DNA of 20,511 bases, taken from NCBI GenBank assembly GCA_003857395.1, contig RPRC01000135.1, positions 1 through 20,511 on the forward strand. The letters run 5' to 3'. This DNA is from Geobacter sp. (GTDB lineage: Bacteria > Desulfobacterota > Desulfuromonadia > Geobacterales > Geobacteraceae). The translations under genes were made by a program, and so were the position numbers. The stretch's first letter is position 1; each line of letters starts with the position of its first letter. Shown here one piece after another: positions 6,977 through 15,431 of this stretch. The notes under the pieces were generated by a model. The model did not search any database. It was given only the letters and a program-made list of their open reading frames with translations, and had not been told where the DNA came from.

Positions 6977-7993
6977 ATGAAAGAAAAACTGGAAACCTTG
7001 CTGCAAGCTGGGTTGTCTGAGCTTTCAGGTGTGACCTCAGAAGAGTTGCTTCATGAGTTGAGAGTCAAGTACCTGGGGAAAAAGGGCCTGCTGACTTCAG
7101 TCATGAAGGGCTTAGGGGCTCTTTCGCCGGAAGAGCGTCCGGTAATCGGGCAGATGGCAAACGTCGTGAAGGCTCAGCTTGAGGAAAGAGTTGACACTGT
7201 TCTTCAGGAAATTCGAGCGAAAAATAAAGAGGAAAAGTTACGAAGCGAACGACTTGATGTTACGCTGCCTGGCCGTCGAAGACCTTTGGGCACCAAGCAT
7301 CCCATTTCCATGGTGATTGAGGATATAACCGAAATCTTTGCCGGACTTGGTTTCAAAGTGGCTGAGGGGCCTGAAATCGAAATGGATTATTACAACTTCG
7401 AAGCCCTCAATATCCCGAAAGATCATCCCGCCAGGGACATGCAAGACACTTTCTTTGTCAACGACTCCATCGTACTCAGAACCCATACTTCACCGGTTCA
7501 AATCCGAACGATGCTCAAACAGGCACCGCCTGTCAGGATAATCGCGCCCGGAACTGTCTATCGCTGCGATTCCGATGCCACCCATTCGCCCATGTTTCAT
7601 CAAATAGAGGGACTGCTGGTGGACAAGGATATTACCTTCGGCGACCTGAAGGGTATCCTGACAATATTTGTTAATCAATGTTTCGGCTCGGGAACCGCGG
7701 TGCGATTGCGACCCAGCTTCTTTCCGTTCACAGAGCCGAGTGCCGAGGTTGACATTGCCTGTGTGATGTGTAAAGGGAAGGGCTGCCGTATTTGCAAGAA
7801 TACCGGCTGGCTTGAGATCCTGGGTGCTGGTATGGTTGACCCGGAAGTATTCCGTCATGTTTCGTATGATCCGGAAGCGTATAGTGGTTTTGCTTTTGGG
7901 ATGGGGATTGAGCGGATAGCGATGCTTCGCTATGGCATCAGTGATATGCGATTGTTGTTTGAGAATGACCTCCGTTTTCTATCACAGTTTTAA
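6977..7993 (+). CDS. pheS: Phenylalanyl-tRNA synthetase alpha subunit
   Basis: The alpha subunit holds the catalytic site of the (alpha-beta)2 enzyme that charges tRNA-Phe. The protein has 338 residues, close to the usual 325-345. An N-terminal coiled-coil arm (about 1-95) contacts tRNA. The class II catalytic domain follows, with [13 protein letters not shown] in motif 1 (about 123-135), [20 protein letters not shown] in motif 2 (191-210) and [17 protein letters not shown] in motif 3 near the end. A four-cysteine segment [17 protein letters not shown] in the last third is usual in bacterial PheS. ATG 6977 has GGAAGG nine bases before it. pheT follows 60 bases later, so the two subunits are made together. 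Regulation is not evident. Confidence 0.96.
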   Translation: MKEKLETLLQAGLSELSGVTSEELLHELRVKYLGKKGLLTSVMKGLGALSPEERPVIGQMANVVKAQLEERVDTVLQEIRAKNKEEKLRSERLDVTLPGRRRPLGTKHPISMVIEDITEIFAGLGFKVAEGPEIEMDYYNFEALNIPKDHPARDMQDTFFVNDSIVLRTHTSPVQIRTMLKQAPPVRIIAPGTVYRCDSDATHSPMFHQIEGLLVDKDITFGDLKGILTIFVNQCFGSGTAVRLRPSFFPFTEPSAEVDIACVMCKGKGCRICKNTGWLEILGAGMVDPEVFRHVSYDPEAYSGFAFGMGIERIAMLRYGISDMRLLFENDLRFLSQF

Positions 7994-8053
7994 CTCCAGG
8001 TACTTAAAGTGATTCTTTAAGGTTAAAATCCAACCTTCAAAAAGTGTGAGACT
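7994..8053 (+). promoter_or_regulatory. pheS-pheT gap with two overlapping hairpins
   Basis: CTTAAAG (8003-8009) can pair with CTTTAAG (8015-8021), and AAGGTT (8019-8024) can pair with AACCTT (8032-8037). The two stems share three bases and exclude each other in full form. pheT has only a weak ribosome binding site (GTGTGAG), so the fold may affect its translation. This is speculative. Confidence 0.25.
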
Positions 8054-10459
8054 ATGATCGTAACCTACAATTGGTTGAAAGAATTTGTTAATTTTGATTT
8101 GTCCTCTGATGCCTTGGCTGAGCTCCTAACTATGATCGGTCTCGAAGTCGAGGGCATGCAGAAAGTTGGCGCTGACCTTGACGAAGTGGTCGTGGGAATT
8201 GTGCGAGAGAAGGCGCAGCATCCCAATGCTGACAAGCTTTCTTTGTGCCAGGTGGATAATGGCAAAGAGTTCTTGTCTATTGTCTGTGGAGCACAGAATT
8301 TCAAGGTAGGCGATACGGTGGCCTTGGCACAGATCGGTGCTGTTCTCCCGGGGGATTTTCGCATTAAACGTTCGAAAATCCGTGGATCTGAGTCATTCGG
8401 TATGCTTTGTTCGGAAAAAGAACTCGGTCTTGCTGATGAATCAGAAGGGATCATGATACTTCCTGCGGGGCTTCATCCAGGTACGCCGGCCTTTGAAGCC
8501 TTGGGTCTGAAAGATGTTATTTTCGAAATCGGACTTACCCCTAATCGTGCTGATTGTCTCAGTGTGATCGGCATTGCTCGCGAGATAGCGGCAATGCTCG
8601 GCAAGAAGGTTACCTATCCGTTGACTGATGTGGTGGAAAATGGCCCGTCAATAGATGCTGTTGCAAGTGTCAAGGTTAACGATCCGGATCTTTGTCCCCG
8701 CTATATGGCGCGTTATGTTACCGGGTGTACGGTTGGACCTTCCCCTGCCTGGATGGTTAATCGATTGAATGCTGTCGGAATACGCTCCATCAATAATGTG
8801 GTTGATATCACCAACTATGTCCTGCTCGAATATGGTCACCCGCTCCATGCCTTTGATCATCGCCTTCTTGCGGCGGGGACTGTTATTGTCGAACGTGCCG
8901 CAGAGGGAGAGTCATTTGTCACTCTCGACGAACAGGAGCGGGTTTTAACTCATCAGGATCTCACAATCCGTGATGCTGATAAGGCAATTGCCCTCGCTGG
9001 AATTATGGGCGGTGAGAACTCGGAAATCTCTGATACAACGACCGATATTCTGTTGGAAAGTGCCTATTTTGCGCCTTCAGCTATTCGCAAGACAGCACGT
9101 CGACTTGGCATGCATACCGAGGCATCTCATCGCTTTGAAAGGGGTGCTGACGTCTCGATCCTTCCCCGTGCCCTGGATCGAGCTGCTTCCCTGATGACGG
9201 AACTCGCTGGCGGGAAGCTTGCTGTCGGCACCATTGACGTATACCCGGCACCGATTCAACCCCGGATGGTTCCCGTCCGACTTGAGAGGATTGAACGCAT
9301 ACTGGGTATTGAAATTCCGCATGATGATGTGAAGAGGATATTTCACAATCTGGAGTTTAGTGTAGAGTGCCCTGAGCCCGGTATTTTCCATGTTACGGTA
9401 CCTACCTACCGGGTTGATATCGAACGTGAAATTGACCTTATTGAAGAAGTTGCCCGGCTGAACGGCTATGAGAACATTCCCGTTACCATGCCGAAAGTTC
9501 GCACTTTTTCTGATCGCCCATCCCCTCATCAGGCACTTGAGAGGAAGCTTCGCGATCTCTTTATTGCACACGGACTATCCGAGGTGATAACGTATTCTTT
9601 TGTCAATCCTTCTGTTTTTGGCAAAATTCTCTTTGATGAGAATGACCCGAGAAGGAAGCACATCAAAGTTCTTAACCCGCTTTCGGAAGATCAGTCGGTG
9701 ATGAGAACTACCCTTTTGCCGGGCTTGCTCGAAACAACGGCCCGAAACCTGAGTTTCAGGTTGATGAATGTTCAGATCTTCGAAATGCGACGGATCTATT
9801 TGCTGGCAGAGACCAAGGAGCTGCCGGACGAGCCTGTTTATGCGGCCGGTTTACTGACTGGTCTGCGCGATCCGGAAAGCTGGAGTCGGAGCGCAGAACT
9901 GTTGGATTTCTATGACGTCAAGGGGCTGCTGGTAAATATTTTTGAATCACTCGGTATTTCCAACGTTGTGTATGAAGCTCGGGAGTTGGAGGCATTTTAT
10001 CATCCGGGGAAGGCATGCAGTGTGTACTTTGGCAAAGAGCACATTGGGTCGTTTGGTGAAATTCACCCGACTGTGCAGGAAAACTATGCCATTGAAAAGC
10101 CCCTGTATTATTTCGAATTGAATTTTGAAAAACTGCTTTCTTTCTGTAAGGATGTTACTTCCGTGTCACCGCCTCCGCGCTTTCCTGACACCTTCCGTGA
10201 TATTGCGATGCTTGTCGAAGACGCTGTCGAGACGGGCGTTGTTTTGGATTGCATTCGGGGGAACAACATAAAAGAGCTTGAAAATGCAGAACTCTTTGAC
10301 CTCTACAAAGGTCCTGGTATTCCCGATGGACATAAAAGTATTGCTGTCAGGGTCCGGTATCGTTCTTTGGAGAGGACTCTCACTGACGAAGAAGTTAATC
10401 GACTACAGGAGCAAGTCGTGCAAAATCTTCTGAAAAAAATAAAAGTCACAATCAGGTAG
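8054..10459 (+). CDS. pheT: Phenylalanyl-tRNA synthetase beta subunit
   Basis: This 801-residue beta subunit partners PheS, helps recognise tRNA-Phe and removes mischarged tyrosine. The usual full-length layout is present. A short N-terminal domain (MIVTYNWLKEFVNF) leads into a tRNA-binding OB fold (about 40-150, with HPNADKLSLCQV and IRGSESFGMLCSEKELGL). Next come the B3/B4 editing region (about 205-380, with NNVVDITNYVLLEYGHPLHA), the B5 domain and the catalytic-like core (DQSVMRTTLLPGLLET). The C-terminal FDX-ACB anticodon-binding domain covers about 705-800 (PPPRFPDTFRDIAMLVED). The ATG at 8054 follows only a weak purine stretch. ihfA begins 102 bases after the stop, the common order in proteobacteria. 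Confidence 0.96.
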   Translation: MIVTYNWLKEFVNFDLSSDALAELLTMIGLEVEGMQKVGADLDEVVVGIVREKAQHPNADKLSLCQVDNGKEFLSIVCGAQNFKVGDTVALAQIGAVLPGDFRIKRSKIRGSESFGMLCSEKELGLADESEGIMILPAGLHPGTPAFEALGLKDVIFEIGLTPNRADCLSVIGIAREIAAMLGKKVTYPLTDVVENGPSIDAVASVKVNDPDLCPRYMARYVTGCTVGPSPAWMVNRLNAVGIRSINNVVDITNYVLLEYGHPLHAFDHRLLAAGTVIVERAAEGESFVTLDEQERVLTHQDLTIRDADKAIALAGIMGGENSEISDTTTDILLESAYFAPSAIRKTARRLGMHTEASHRFERGADVSILPRALDRAASLMTELAGGKLAVGTIDVYPAPIQPRMVPVRLERIERILGIEIPHDDVKRIFHNLEFSVECPEPGIFHVTVPTYRVDIEREIDLIEEVARLNGYENIPVTMPKVRTFSDRPSPHQALERKLRDLFIAHGLSEVITYSFVNPSVFGKILFDENDPRRKHIKVLNPLSEDQSVMRTTLLPGLLETTARNLSFRLMNVQIFEMRRIYLLAETKELPDEPVYAAGLLTGLRDPESWSRSAELLDFYDVKGLLVNIFESLGISNVVYEARELEAFYHPGKACSVYFGKEHIGSFGEIHPTVQENYAIEKPLYYFELNFEKLLSFCKDVTSVSPPPRFPDTFRDIAMLVEDAVETGVVLDCIRGNNIKELENAELFDLYKGPGIPDGHKSIAVRVRYRSLERTLTDEEVNRLQEQVVQNLLKKIKVTIR

Positions 10460-10561
10460 AAATGGGTTGATAAACGCAGTCTGCTATGCTATAAATCCAA
10501 ACGCACTGCAGGCTTTATGTCTCTTTCTAACCATTTAATATTATTGATTTTGAGGGATATT

Positions 10562-10840
10562 ATGACAAAATCCGATATGGTCGAAAAGATTTACGAAAAA
10601 ATCGGTTTTTCAAAGAAAGAATCCGCCGAGCTTGTAGAGATGGTATTTGATATAATCAAAAGCACGCTTGAGTCTGGCGAGAAAATCAAAATCGCAGGTT
10701 TTGGTAATTTTGTTGTGAAGGAAAAGGCCGATCGACGCGGTCGTAACCCCCAGACCGGTGAAGAAATCGTCATCTCCGCCCGGAAAATACTAACCTTCAA
10801 GCCTAGTCAGGTTCTTAAGTCGGCGATTAACACAAAATAG
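10562..10840 (+). CDS. ihfA: Integration host factor alpha subunit
   Basis: This 92-residue protein of the HU/IHF DNA-bending family starts TKSDMVEKIYEKIGFSKKES. It carries the beta-arm signature GFGNFVVKEKADRRGRNPQT followed by GEEIVISARK, with the intercalating proline in RNPQTGE. Its position right after pheT, as in E. coli and Geobacter, marks it as IHF alpha rather than HU. ATG 10562 has GAGGG six bases upstream (10552-10556); an in-frame ATG at 10517 has no such site. It sharply bends DNA in recombination, sigma54 promoters and replication as a heterodimer with IHF beta, whose gene is not in this window. Confidence 0.93.
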   Translation: MTKSDMVEKIYEKIGFSKKESAELVEMVFDIIKSTLESGEKIKIAGFGNFVVKEKADRRGRNPQTGEEIVISARKILTFKPSQVLKSAINTK

Positions 10841-10858
10841 TGCCTCTGCGGAGGAGTT

Positions 10859-11212
10859 GTGAACACCAAGCTTCCAGATAAGCAGTACATGAAGATTGGT
10901 GAAGTTTCCCGCTTTACCGCGCTGAATTCATCAGTGCTACGTTTTTGGGAGACCGAGTTTACCCAGCTGCGCCCCATTAAGAGTCGCGCAGGTCAAAGAC
11001 TTTATACCCGGGAAAATCTTGAACTTATCCTGAAAATTCGCCATTTGCTCTATCAGGAAAAGCTAACAATAGCCGGTGCTAAAAGCCGGATTGCAAAGTT
11101 TGCGGGCTCTACAGAGTTGATTGTAACTGAAGAGGTGGAGGACGCTGGCAAGAATAAACTGCTGGATGAGGTGCGACAAGATTTGCGGGAATTACAGGAA
11201 TTGCTTCGCTAG
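10859..11212 (+). CDS. Small MerR-family transcriptional regulator
   Basis: This 117-residue protein has an N-terminal winged helix-turn-helix of the MerR class: [20 protein letters not shown], then [20 protein letters not shown], about residues 10-50. A helical segment rich in charge follows, ending in [14 protein letters not shown], a likely dimerising coiled coil. It has no cysteine or ligand-binding domain, so the effector is unknown. The family member found next to ihfA in deltaproteobacteria is widely annotated only as a MerR regulator. GTG 10859 follows GGAGG (10850-10854). It lies 18 bases after ihfA, so it belongs to the same transcript, and tRNA-Pro follows 55 bases later. Confidence 0.88.
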   Translation: MNTKLPDKQYMKIGEVSRFTALNSSVLRFWETEFTQLRPIKSRAGQRLYTRENLELILKIRHLLYQEKLTIAGAKSRIAKFAGSTELIVTEEVEDAGKNKLLDEVRQDLRELQELLR

Positions 11213-11267
11213 GGTGTTCCCCCATTTTTTGTGCCGAGATCCCAGCGGCATATACCAGAGAAAGTAT

Positions 11268-11344
11268 CGGGGCGTAGCGCAGCCTGGTAGCGCACTAGAC
11301 TGGGGGTCTAGTGGTCGCTGGTTCGAATCCAGTCGCCCCGACCA
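11268..11344 (+). tRNA. tRNA-Pro (anticodon GGG)
   Basis: A 77-base cloverleaf can be drawn. The acceptor is CGGGGCG/CGCCCCG with discriminator A and encoded CCA. The D arm is GCGC/GCGC with loop AGCCTGGTA, and the anticodon arm is CTAGA/TCTAG with loop CTGGGGG. The T arm is GCTGG/CCAGT (one G-U) with loop TTCGAAT. The anticodon is GGG for proline CCC and CCT codons, and U33 is normal here. The C1-G72 first pair is typical of bacterial tRNA-Pro. A strong terminator starts seven bases after its end. Confidence 0.95.
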
Positions 11345-11350
11345 TACTAG

Positions 11351-11402
11351 AAAGAGAAACGGTTGGCTTTCATTACTGCCCAACCGTTTCTCTTTTTTTT
11401 TA
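11351..11402 (+). terminator. Strong intrinsic terminator after tRNA-Pro
   Basis: AAAGAGAAACGGTTGG (11351-11366) pairs with CCAACCGTTTCTCTTT (11380-11395), 16 perfect pairs with a 13-base loop, followed by T to 11401. It closes the pheS-pheT-ihfA-merR-tRNA unit. Confidence 0.92.
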
Positions 11403-11441
11403 GAAAAATTCGAACTGTTTGTACGGTTAAGTAGTTTAATA

Positions 11442-11470
11442 TTTAAAAACACAGATTAGTAATGTATAAG
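11442..11470 (+). promoter_or_regulatory. Possible promoter for the GPERR-motif gene
   Basis: TTTAAA (11442-11447, 4/6) and TATAAG (11465-11470, 5/6) are 17 bases apart. They lie just upstream of a gene that follows a strong terminator and therefore needs its own promoter. Confidence 0.35.
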
Positions 11471-11502
11471 TGTGGTAGGTTTCTTCTGAAGGGAGACTTG
11501 TC

Positions 11503-11817
11503 ATGTTGATACAGGTGATTTATCAAAAGGAAAAACGGTTTGGCGCTGTTCATTCATCTCGTCTTGCTTCTCTTATCCATTCCGGTCAATTGTTTGCCTT
11601 CCGTCGCGCACATGAGTGGGTTGTCGTCGAAAATGACCCAGTCAGGGGGGTAGGGGGGAGTTACTCCGGTCCTGAGAGGAGGAACGCTATTCCTTGCATC
11701 GGCAATGCGTATCTCTCTGCTGGAGATGAGGATGGCCAAGATACTGCTACGAATTTGAAAGCAGATAGTTCTGAATCGGAATGTATGAAGATTCTGGAAT
11801 CGTACAATAAGTTCTAA
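11503..11817 (+). CDS. Small conserved protein with GPERR motif
   Basis: This 104-residue protein starts at ATG 11503 after AAGGGAG. The first 60 residues look like a compact beta-rich domain: MLIQVIYQKEKRFGAVHSSR, then a segment predicting strand (FAFRRAHEWVVV) and DPVRGVGGSYSGPERRN. The G-x-Y-x-GPERR ending is a short motif I recognise from small proteins and signalling proteins of deltaproteobacteria, but its function is not known to me. The last 40 residues are acidic and low in complexity, probably flexible. There is no signal peptide and no membrane helix. It lies alone between the tRNA-Pro terminator and a Dabb-type gene. A function should not be assigned. Confidence 0.75.
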   Translation: MLIQVIYQKEKRFGAVHSSRLASLIHSGQLFAFRRAHEWVVVENDPVRGVGGSYSGPERRNAIPCIGNAYLSAGDEDGQDTATNLKADSSESECMKILESYNKF

Positions 11818-11906
11818 TGGTGCACTTCCACTTGTTGTTTCTTGCTGTAGCCAAAATTCCGCTGCCTGGTTCTGCCTGACATATGACATAAATATTTGGA
11901 GTTTCA

Positions 11907-12197
11907 ATGATTACTCACATCGTATTATTTAAATTGACTGACCCCTCACAGGCAAATGTTACTGCGGTTCAGGAAATGTTATCAAGTATGCATGGCAGAA
12001 TACCACAGTTGCAACATCTGGAAGTTGGCGTTGATCTTGTCAGAACAGAACGATCATATGATCTTGCCTTGGTGACGCATTTTGCTTCCCTCTCAGACCT
12101 TACTGCATATCAGGTACATCCCTATCACGCGGAAACTGTTGTTCCCTTTGTCAAGAAAACAGCAATTTCATCGGTAACAGTAGATTACGAGAGTTAG
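11907..12197 (+). CDS. Dabb (stress-responsive A/B barrel) family protein
   Basis: This 96-residue protein begins MITHIVLFKLTDPSQANV, the classic opening of the dimeric alpha/beta barrel (Dabb) family. It continues with LEVGVDLVRTERSYDLALVT, the DLTAYQVHPYHAE segment and a final strand SVTVDYES. Members form dimers of ferredoxin-like folds. Some act in stress response or as small cyclases or oxygenases, but most have no known reaction. The conserved HPYH histidines are present. ATG 11907 follows TTGGAG a few bases upstream. It lies 89 bases after the GPERR gene and about 56 bases before the YkgJ-type gene, all on one strand, so a loose operon is possible. Confidence 0.88.
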   Translation: MITHIVLFKLTDPSQANVTAVQEMLSSMHGRIPQLQHLEVGVDLVRTERSYDLALVTHFASLSDLTAYQVHPYHAETVVPFVKKTAISSVTVDYES

Positions 12198-12253
12198 ATC
12201 TTTCTTGATTTTATTGAAAGAGCTTCCATAGCGGAATGAAAGGACCTTGTCCT

Positions 12254-12793
12254 GTGAAAGATATCAACGACCAGTTACGTAATTATCATAATCTCGTCGC
12301 CAAAATCGATTCCCTTTGCACTGAAATAATGATGCAGTGTGCGGATAGTATCAGTTGCAGCAAAGGCTGCGATGCATGCTGTCGTCATTTCTCAATATTT
12401 TGGGTCGAGGCTGTCAATCTGGCAAACTTTGTGGCTAATTTACCGCAGAAACAGGCTGCTTTGCTGCAGAGTAAGGCACAATACCTAGCTGAACAGGATG
12501 TTTGCCCCTTGCTTGTGGATGGAGTATGTGCACTCTATTCTGCCCGCCCGATCATCTGTCGAACACATGGTCTGCCGGTTCTTGCTCGCAATGAGACTAC
12601 GCAGATCGTCGACTTTTGTCCTCGGAACTTCACTCTGGCAGAAACTCTTCCGGGGCATCTGATTATTGATCTGGATCAGCTTAATACTACTCTCGTTGCG
12701 ATAAATGCGCTTTTTGTTTCCTGTTATTTTAATGGAAACCCGCCTCCGACCGAACGTCTTACCATTGCAGATGCACTTTGTTTGAAAATCTGA
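12254..12793 (+). CDS. YkgJ-family cysteine cluster protein
   Basis: This 179-residue protein carries the cysteine pattern of the YkgJ/UPF0153 family: CSKGCDACC (C35, C39, C42, C43), then C84 and C92 in CPLLVDGVC, C102 in the RPIICRTHG segment and C122. The family is thought to bind zinc or an iron-sulfur cluster through these residues; no reaction is established. The GTG at 12254 is chosen because AAAGGA (12239-12244) lies nine bases before it. An in-frame ATG at 12236 would add six residues but has no ribosome binding site. No membrane helix or signal peptide is seen. The nearby Dabb and SEC-C genes give no clear pathway. Confidence 0.85.
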   Translation: MKDINDQLRNYHNLVAKIDSLCTEIMMQCADSISCSKGCDACCRHFSIFWVEAVNLANFVANLPQKQAALLQSKAQYLAEQDVCPLLVDGVCALYSARPIICRTHGLPVLARNETTQIVDFCPRNFTLAETLPGHLIIDLDQLNTTLVAINALFVSCYFNGNPPPTERLTIADALCLKI

Positions 12794-13090
12794 TATGTAT
12801 TCCCCGCGTTGGTTCTGGCATACAATCCATTGCTGGTTCTCCGGTGTTCCGGTTCTCCGTACTTCAATAATTATCCGGGGAAAATGTATTTTTTCATAGA
12901 AAACTGTCCGTGATCTTGGTACATATACAAAGTTACATCTGGGCCTGGAATAGTGCTGAACTGATTCCTGCTGTGGGTAGTAAAAATCTTTGTACAAGAT
13001 GTTTATTCTGTGCGAACCAGTTTTGATTTGAATCGTTTGTGATATTGCGGGCTCTGCCCCAAGATTAAGTTTGTAAGGAGAAAGTTTTCA
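12794..13090. other. Intergenic stretch, no gene seen
   Basis: These 297 bases between the YkgJ-type and SEC-C genes hold no credible reading frame. Near 12810-12860 the hexamer GGTTCT occurs three times, twice inside the repeated CCGGT/GGTTCTCCG wording, a minor local duplication. AAGGAG (13075-13080) is the ribosome binding site of the SEC-C gene. No convincing promoter or terminator was found. Confidence 0.5.
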
Positions 13091-14101
13091 GTGCAAAAGA
13101 TCGGGAGAAATGAACCCTGTCCCTGCGGCAGTGGAAAAAAGTACAAGAAATGTTGTCTTGCTAAAGAACAGGGAAATGCAATTCGTCTTCGTGATGAATC
13201 TACGGTGGCGAAAACTGCACTTGATTGGTTGAGCAGCTTATTCCCTGAAGCTGTCAGAACTGCGGTTCAGACAGGCCTTTTCAGTGGTTTGAAAAAAGCA
13301 GAAAAGCAGCTGCTGGACGAACTTGCAGCAGAAAAAAAGGAATTACTGACCATCAATATTGGCGAATGGTTGCTGACAGATGCTAAAATTGCAGTGCAGG
13401 GCGATGTGAAACCTGTGCGGGAACTGCTTCTAGGTCAGGATGGCCTGTCTTTAAGTGATGTTGGTCGTTCCTGGCTTACAGCTTTGGGAACGCGCCCGCT
13501 TAGTTTGTACGAGGTACACCAGGTCAATCCCGGGGTAGGTATTCTGTTAAAGGACCTGTTGTCCAGTGAATCTCCTGATGTCTGGGTTGCAGAAAGCAAG
13601 CTTTCGCGAAGTCTTGTCCTCTGGGATATTTTTGGAGCCAGACTAGTTCAGAATGAGGAAGAATGTAAACTTTCCGGAGCGGTTTATCCTTTTCTGCGTG
13701 AGGAGGCTACTTCCTGTAAGGCAAAGATACTCAGAAAGATTAAAGGGCTTGATCCCTGCTCTGAATCTGCCCGGGAGATTTGTTGCGGAGTTATTACTAC
13801 CGAATGGCTGCGTAGCTTGGTGATTTCGCACTCTGCAGACTCAGCGGAGGGTACGGTTTTAGATCAACTGATTGACCTTTCGTCTGATTCCTTCGATAAA
13901 TGGGCTGAGGAGCCGCTTGATGTTCTGGGAAGCAGATCACCCCGGAATGCTCTTCGAACTGCTGCCGGCCGAAGGGCCGTTGTTGAACTTCTCAAAAACT
14001 ATGAAAACCAGAATGCGCACCATGTGCGATTATTTGGCGGTGAGGCATTTGCCTTTGAACCTCTTTGGGATTTGCTGGGACTGAAGAGGGACGGGGAATA
14101 G
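13091..14101 (+). CDS. SEC-C motif protein of unknown function
   Basis: This 336-residue protein opens with MQKIGRNEPCPCGSGKKYKK followed by CC, a SEC-C zinc-binding motif (C10, C12, C21, C22) like the one at the end of SecA. It is N-terminal here, as in many stand-alone SEC-C proteins. The other 310 residues are soluble and mixed helical, with segments such as RPLSLYEVHQVNPGVGILLK and SRSLVLWDIFGARL that I believe recur in SEC-C proteins of Geobacter and myxobacteria. They contain no catalytic motif that I recognise. Nucleic-acid or ribosome-related binding is often suspected for SEC-C proteins but is inference. The start is GTG 13091, ten bases after AAGGAG (13075-13080). A GC-rich hairpin follows the stop. 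Confidence 0.82.
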   Translation: MQKIGRNEPCPCGSGKKYKKCCLAKEQGNAIRLRDESTVAKTALDWLSSLFPEAVRTAVQTGLFSGLKKAEKQLLDELAAEKKELLTINIGEWLLTDAKIAVQGDVKPVRELLLGQDGLSLSDVGRSWLTALGTRPLSLYEVHQVNPGVGILLKDLLSSESPDVWVAESKLSRSLVLWDIFGARLVQNEEECKLSGAVYPFLREEATSCKAKILRKIKGLDPCSESAREICCGVITTEWLRSLVISHSADSAEGTVLDQLIDLSSDSFDKWAEEPLDVLGSRSPRNALRTAAGRRAVVELLKNYENQNAHHVRLFGGEAFAFEPLWDLLGLKRDGE

Positions 14102-14107
14102 GATCCG

Positions 14108-14136
14108 TGAGACGGGGCTTCTGCTGCCCCGTCTCA
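14108..14136 (+). terminator. GC-rich hairpin after the SEC-C gene
   Basis: TGAGACGGGGC (14108-14118) pairs perfectly with GCCCCGTCTCA (14126-14136), 11 pairs with a 7-base loop, six bases after the stop codon. No T run follows, so it is either a Rho-independent terminator lacking its tail or a transcript-end stabiliser. Confidence 0.5.
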
Positions 14137-14346
14137 GACTTGAACCGCGAACCTTGTTGCCTTGTCCCATGATGATCTTCTTCCCATGCCGTATGATGGA
14201 CCCTCCTGCAGTTTTGAAAAGAATATCTCATCAATCATGGTATCTGGTAAAACACTACTTCCTCACCCGTTGAATACTCGTCAGTACTTTCTGCTGGGCC
14301 ATCTTTGGCACATGATGGAAATTCTGCTTTGACCAAGGCGCTTATC

Positions 14347-15381
14347 ATGGAAACGTGGCAGAAAAACCTCGAAGCGGCAATCACTGATCCCGATGAACTG
14401 GCTTTCTATTTTCCTTGTGATCGGGAATCCCTCAGCCGGGTTGTCGACAAATATCCAATGCGGATTTCACCCTATTACTTCAGCTTGATACAAGCACCCG
14501 GGGATCCTATTTGGCGACAGTGTGTGCCTGACATACGCGAACTGCAAGAAGACGGACTTCTTTCCGACCCCTTGGAAGAAGAAAACCTGAGCCCAACTCC
14601 TTGCATTATTCATCGCTATCCTGACAGAGTTGTTTTTCTTGCGACCACATGCTGTGCCGTCTACTGTCGTTTTTGCATGCGTAAAAGAAAGGTCGGCTGT
14701 TCCTCCGTCGATGTGGAGAGGGATGTTCTTGAGGCCGCTATTCGCTATGTTGAGGAAACTCCCGTTGTTCGGGATGTGATCCTTTCAGGGGGAGATCCTT
14801 TACTTCTGCTGGACGATCAACTGGAGCATCTTCTCCAACGACTCCGGAAAATACCGCATGTGGAGATTATTAGAATCGGAACGCGAGTTCCTGTAACGCT
14901 TCCGGAAAGAATTACCCGGAAACTCTGCCGGATGCTTACGTCGTATCACCCGCTTTATGTTAATACCCATTTTAATCATCCTCGCGAAGTGACTCCGCAG
15001 TCTTCGGAGGCTTGCTCGCGTCTGGCGGATGCCGGCATTCCATTGGGAAATCAAACCGTACTTTTGAAGGGTGTAAATGATGACCCGGAGACGATGAAGC
15101 GTTTGATGCAGAAACTTCTCACCATCAGGGTTCGACCGTATTACATTCATCAGATGGATCAGGTGCAGGGTACGGGACACTTTCGTGCTGAGGTGAAACG
15201 AGGTGTTGAGATAATGAAGGGACTACGCGGGTACACTTCGGGATTGGCAAATCCCTATTATGTAATTGATGCACCGGGAGGTAAAGGGAAGATCCCGCTG
15301 CTTCCGGATTCAGTGTGCTTTCAGGAAGATATGTTGGTGATGAGAAGTTATCAGGGAGATATAATCGAGTATCCATTGTAG
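14347..15381 (+). CDS. epmB: EF-P lysine 2,3-aminomutase (EpmB/KamA-type radical SAM enzyme)
   Basis: This 344-residue radical SAM enzyme converts L-lysine to beta-lysine, used to modify EF-P. The cluster motif is C103-x3-C107-x2-C110 (CAVYCRFC), followed by SGGDPLLL (147-154). The PLP lysine is expected in DAPGGKGKIPLLP, K315 aligning with the family lysine. D271 (HQMDQV) and D308 (IDAPGG) match the two aspartates that hold the substrate lysine side chain in clostridial lysine 2,3-aminomutase. The length is nearer EpmB (about 340) than catabolic KamA (about 415). The efp-epmA neighbourhood supports the EF-P role. ATG 14347 has a weak site AAGG (14335-14338). TTG 14305 is in frame but lacks one. 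It converges on epmA, with 50 bases between the stops and no clear bidirectional terminator. Confidence 0.88.
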   Translation: METWQKNLEAAITDPDELAFYFPCDRESLSRVVDKYPMRISPYYFSLIQAPGDPIWRQCVPDIRELQEDGLLSDPLEEENLSPTPCIIHRYPDRVVFLATTCCAVYCRFCMRKRKVGCSSVDVERDVLEAAIRYVEETPVVRDVILSGGDPLLLLDDQLEHLLQRLRKIPHVEIIRIGTRVPVTLPERITRKLCRMLTSYHPLYVNTHFNHPREVTPQSSEACSRLADAGIPLGNQTVLLKGVNDDPETMKRLMQKLLTIRVRPYYIHQMDQVQGTGHFRAEVKRGVEIMKGLRGYTSGLANPYYVIDAPGGKGKIPLLPDSVCFQEDMLVMRSYQGDIIEYPL

Positions 15382-15431
15382 CATTCGCAGGGAGAAAAGA
15401 TCGGGATACAACTGAAGGGGGATTGAGCGGT

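Noticed and set aside
12485..12997. A 170-codon - strand frame over the YkgJ-type gene and the gap after it
   Set aside because: It overlaps a conserved gene, lacks a start site signal and has no recognisable motif.
14347..15381. Lysine 2,3-aminomutase as part of acetyl-beta-lysine osmolyte synthesis or lysine fermentation
   Set aside because: The protein is about 70 residues shorter than catabolic KamA/AblA, no ablB-type acetyltransferase is next to it, and efp and epmA are its neighbours.
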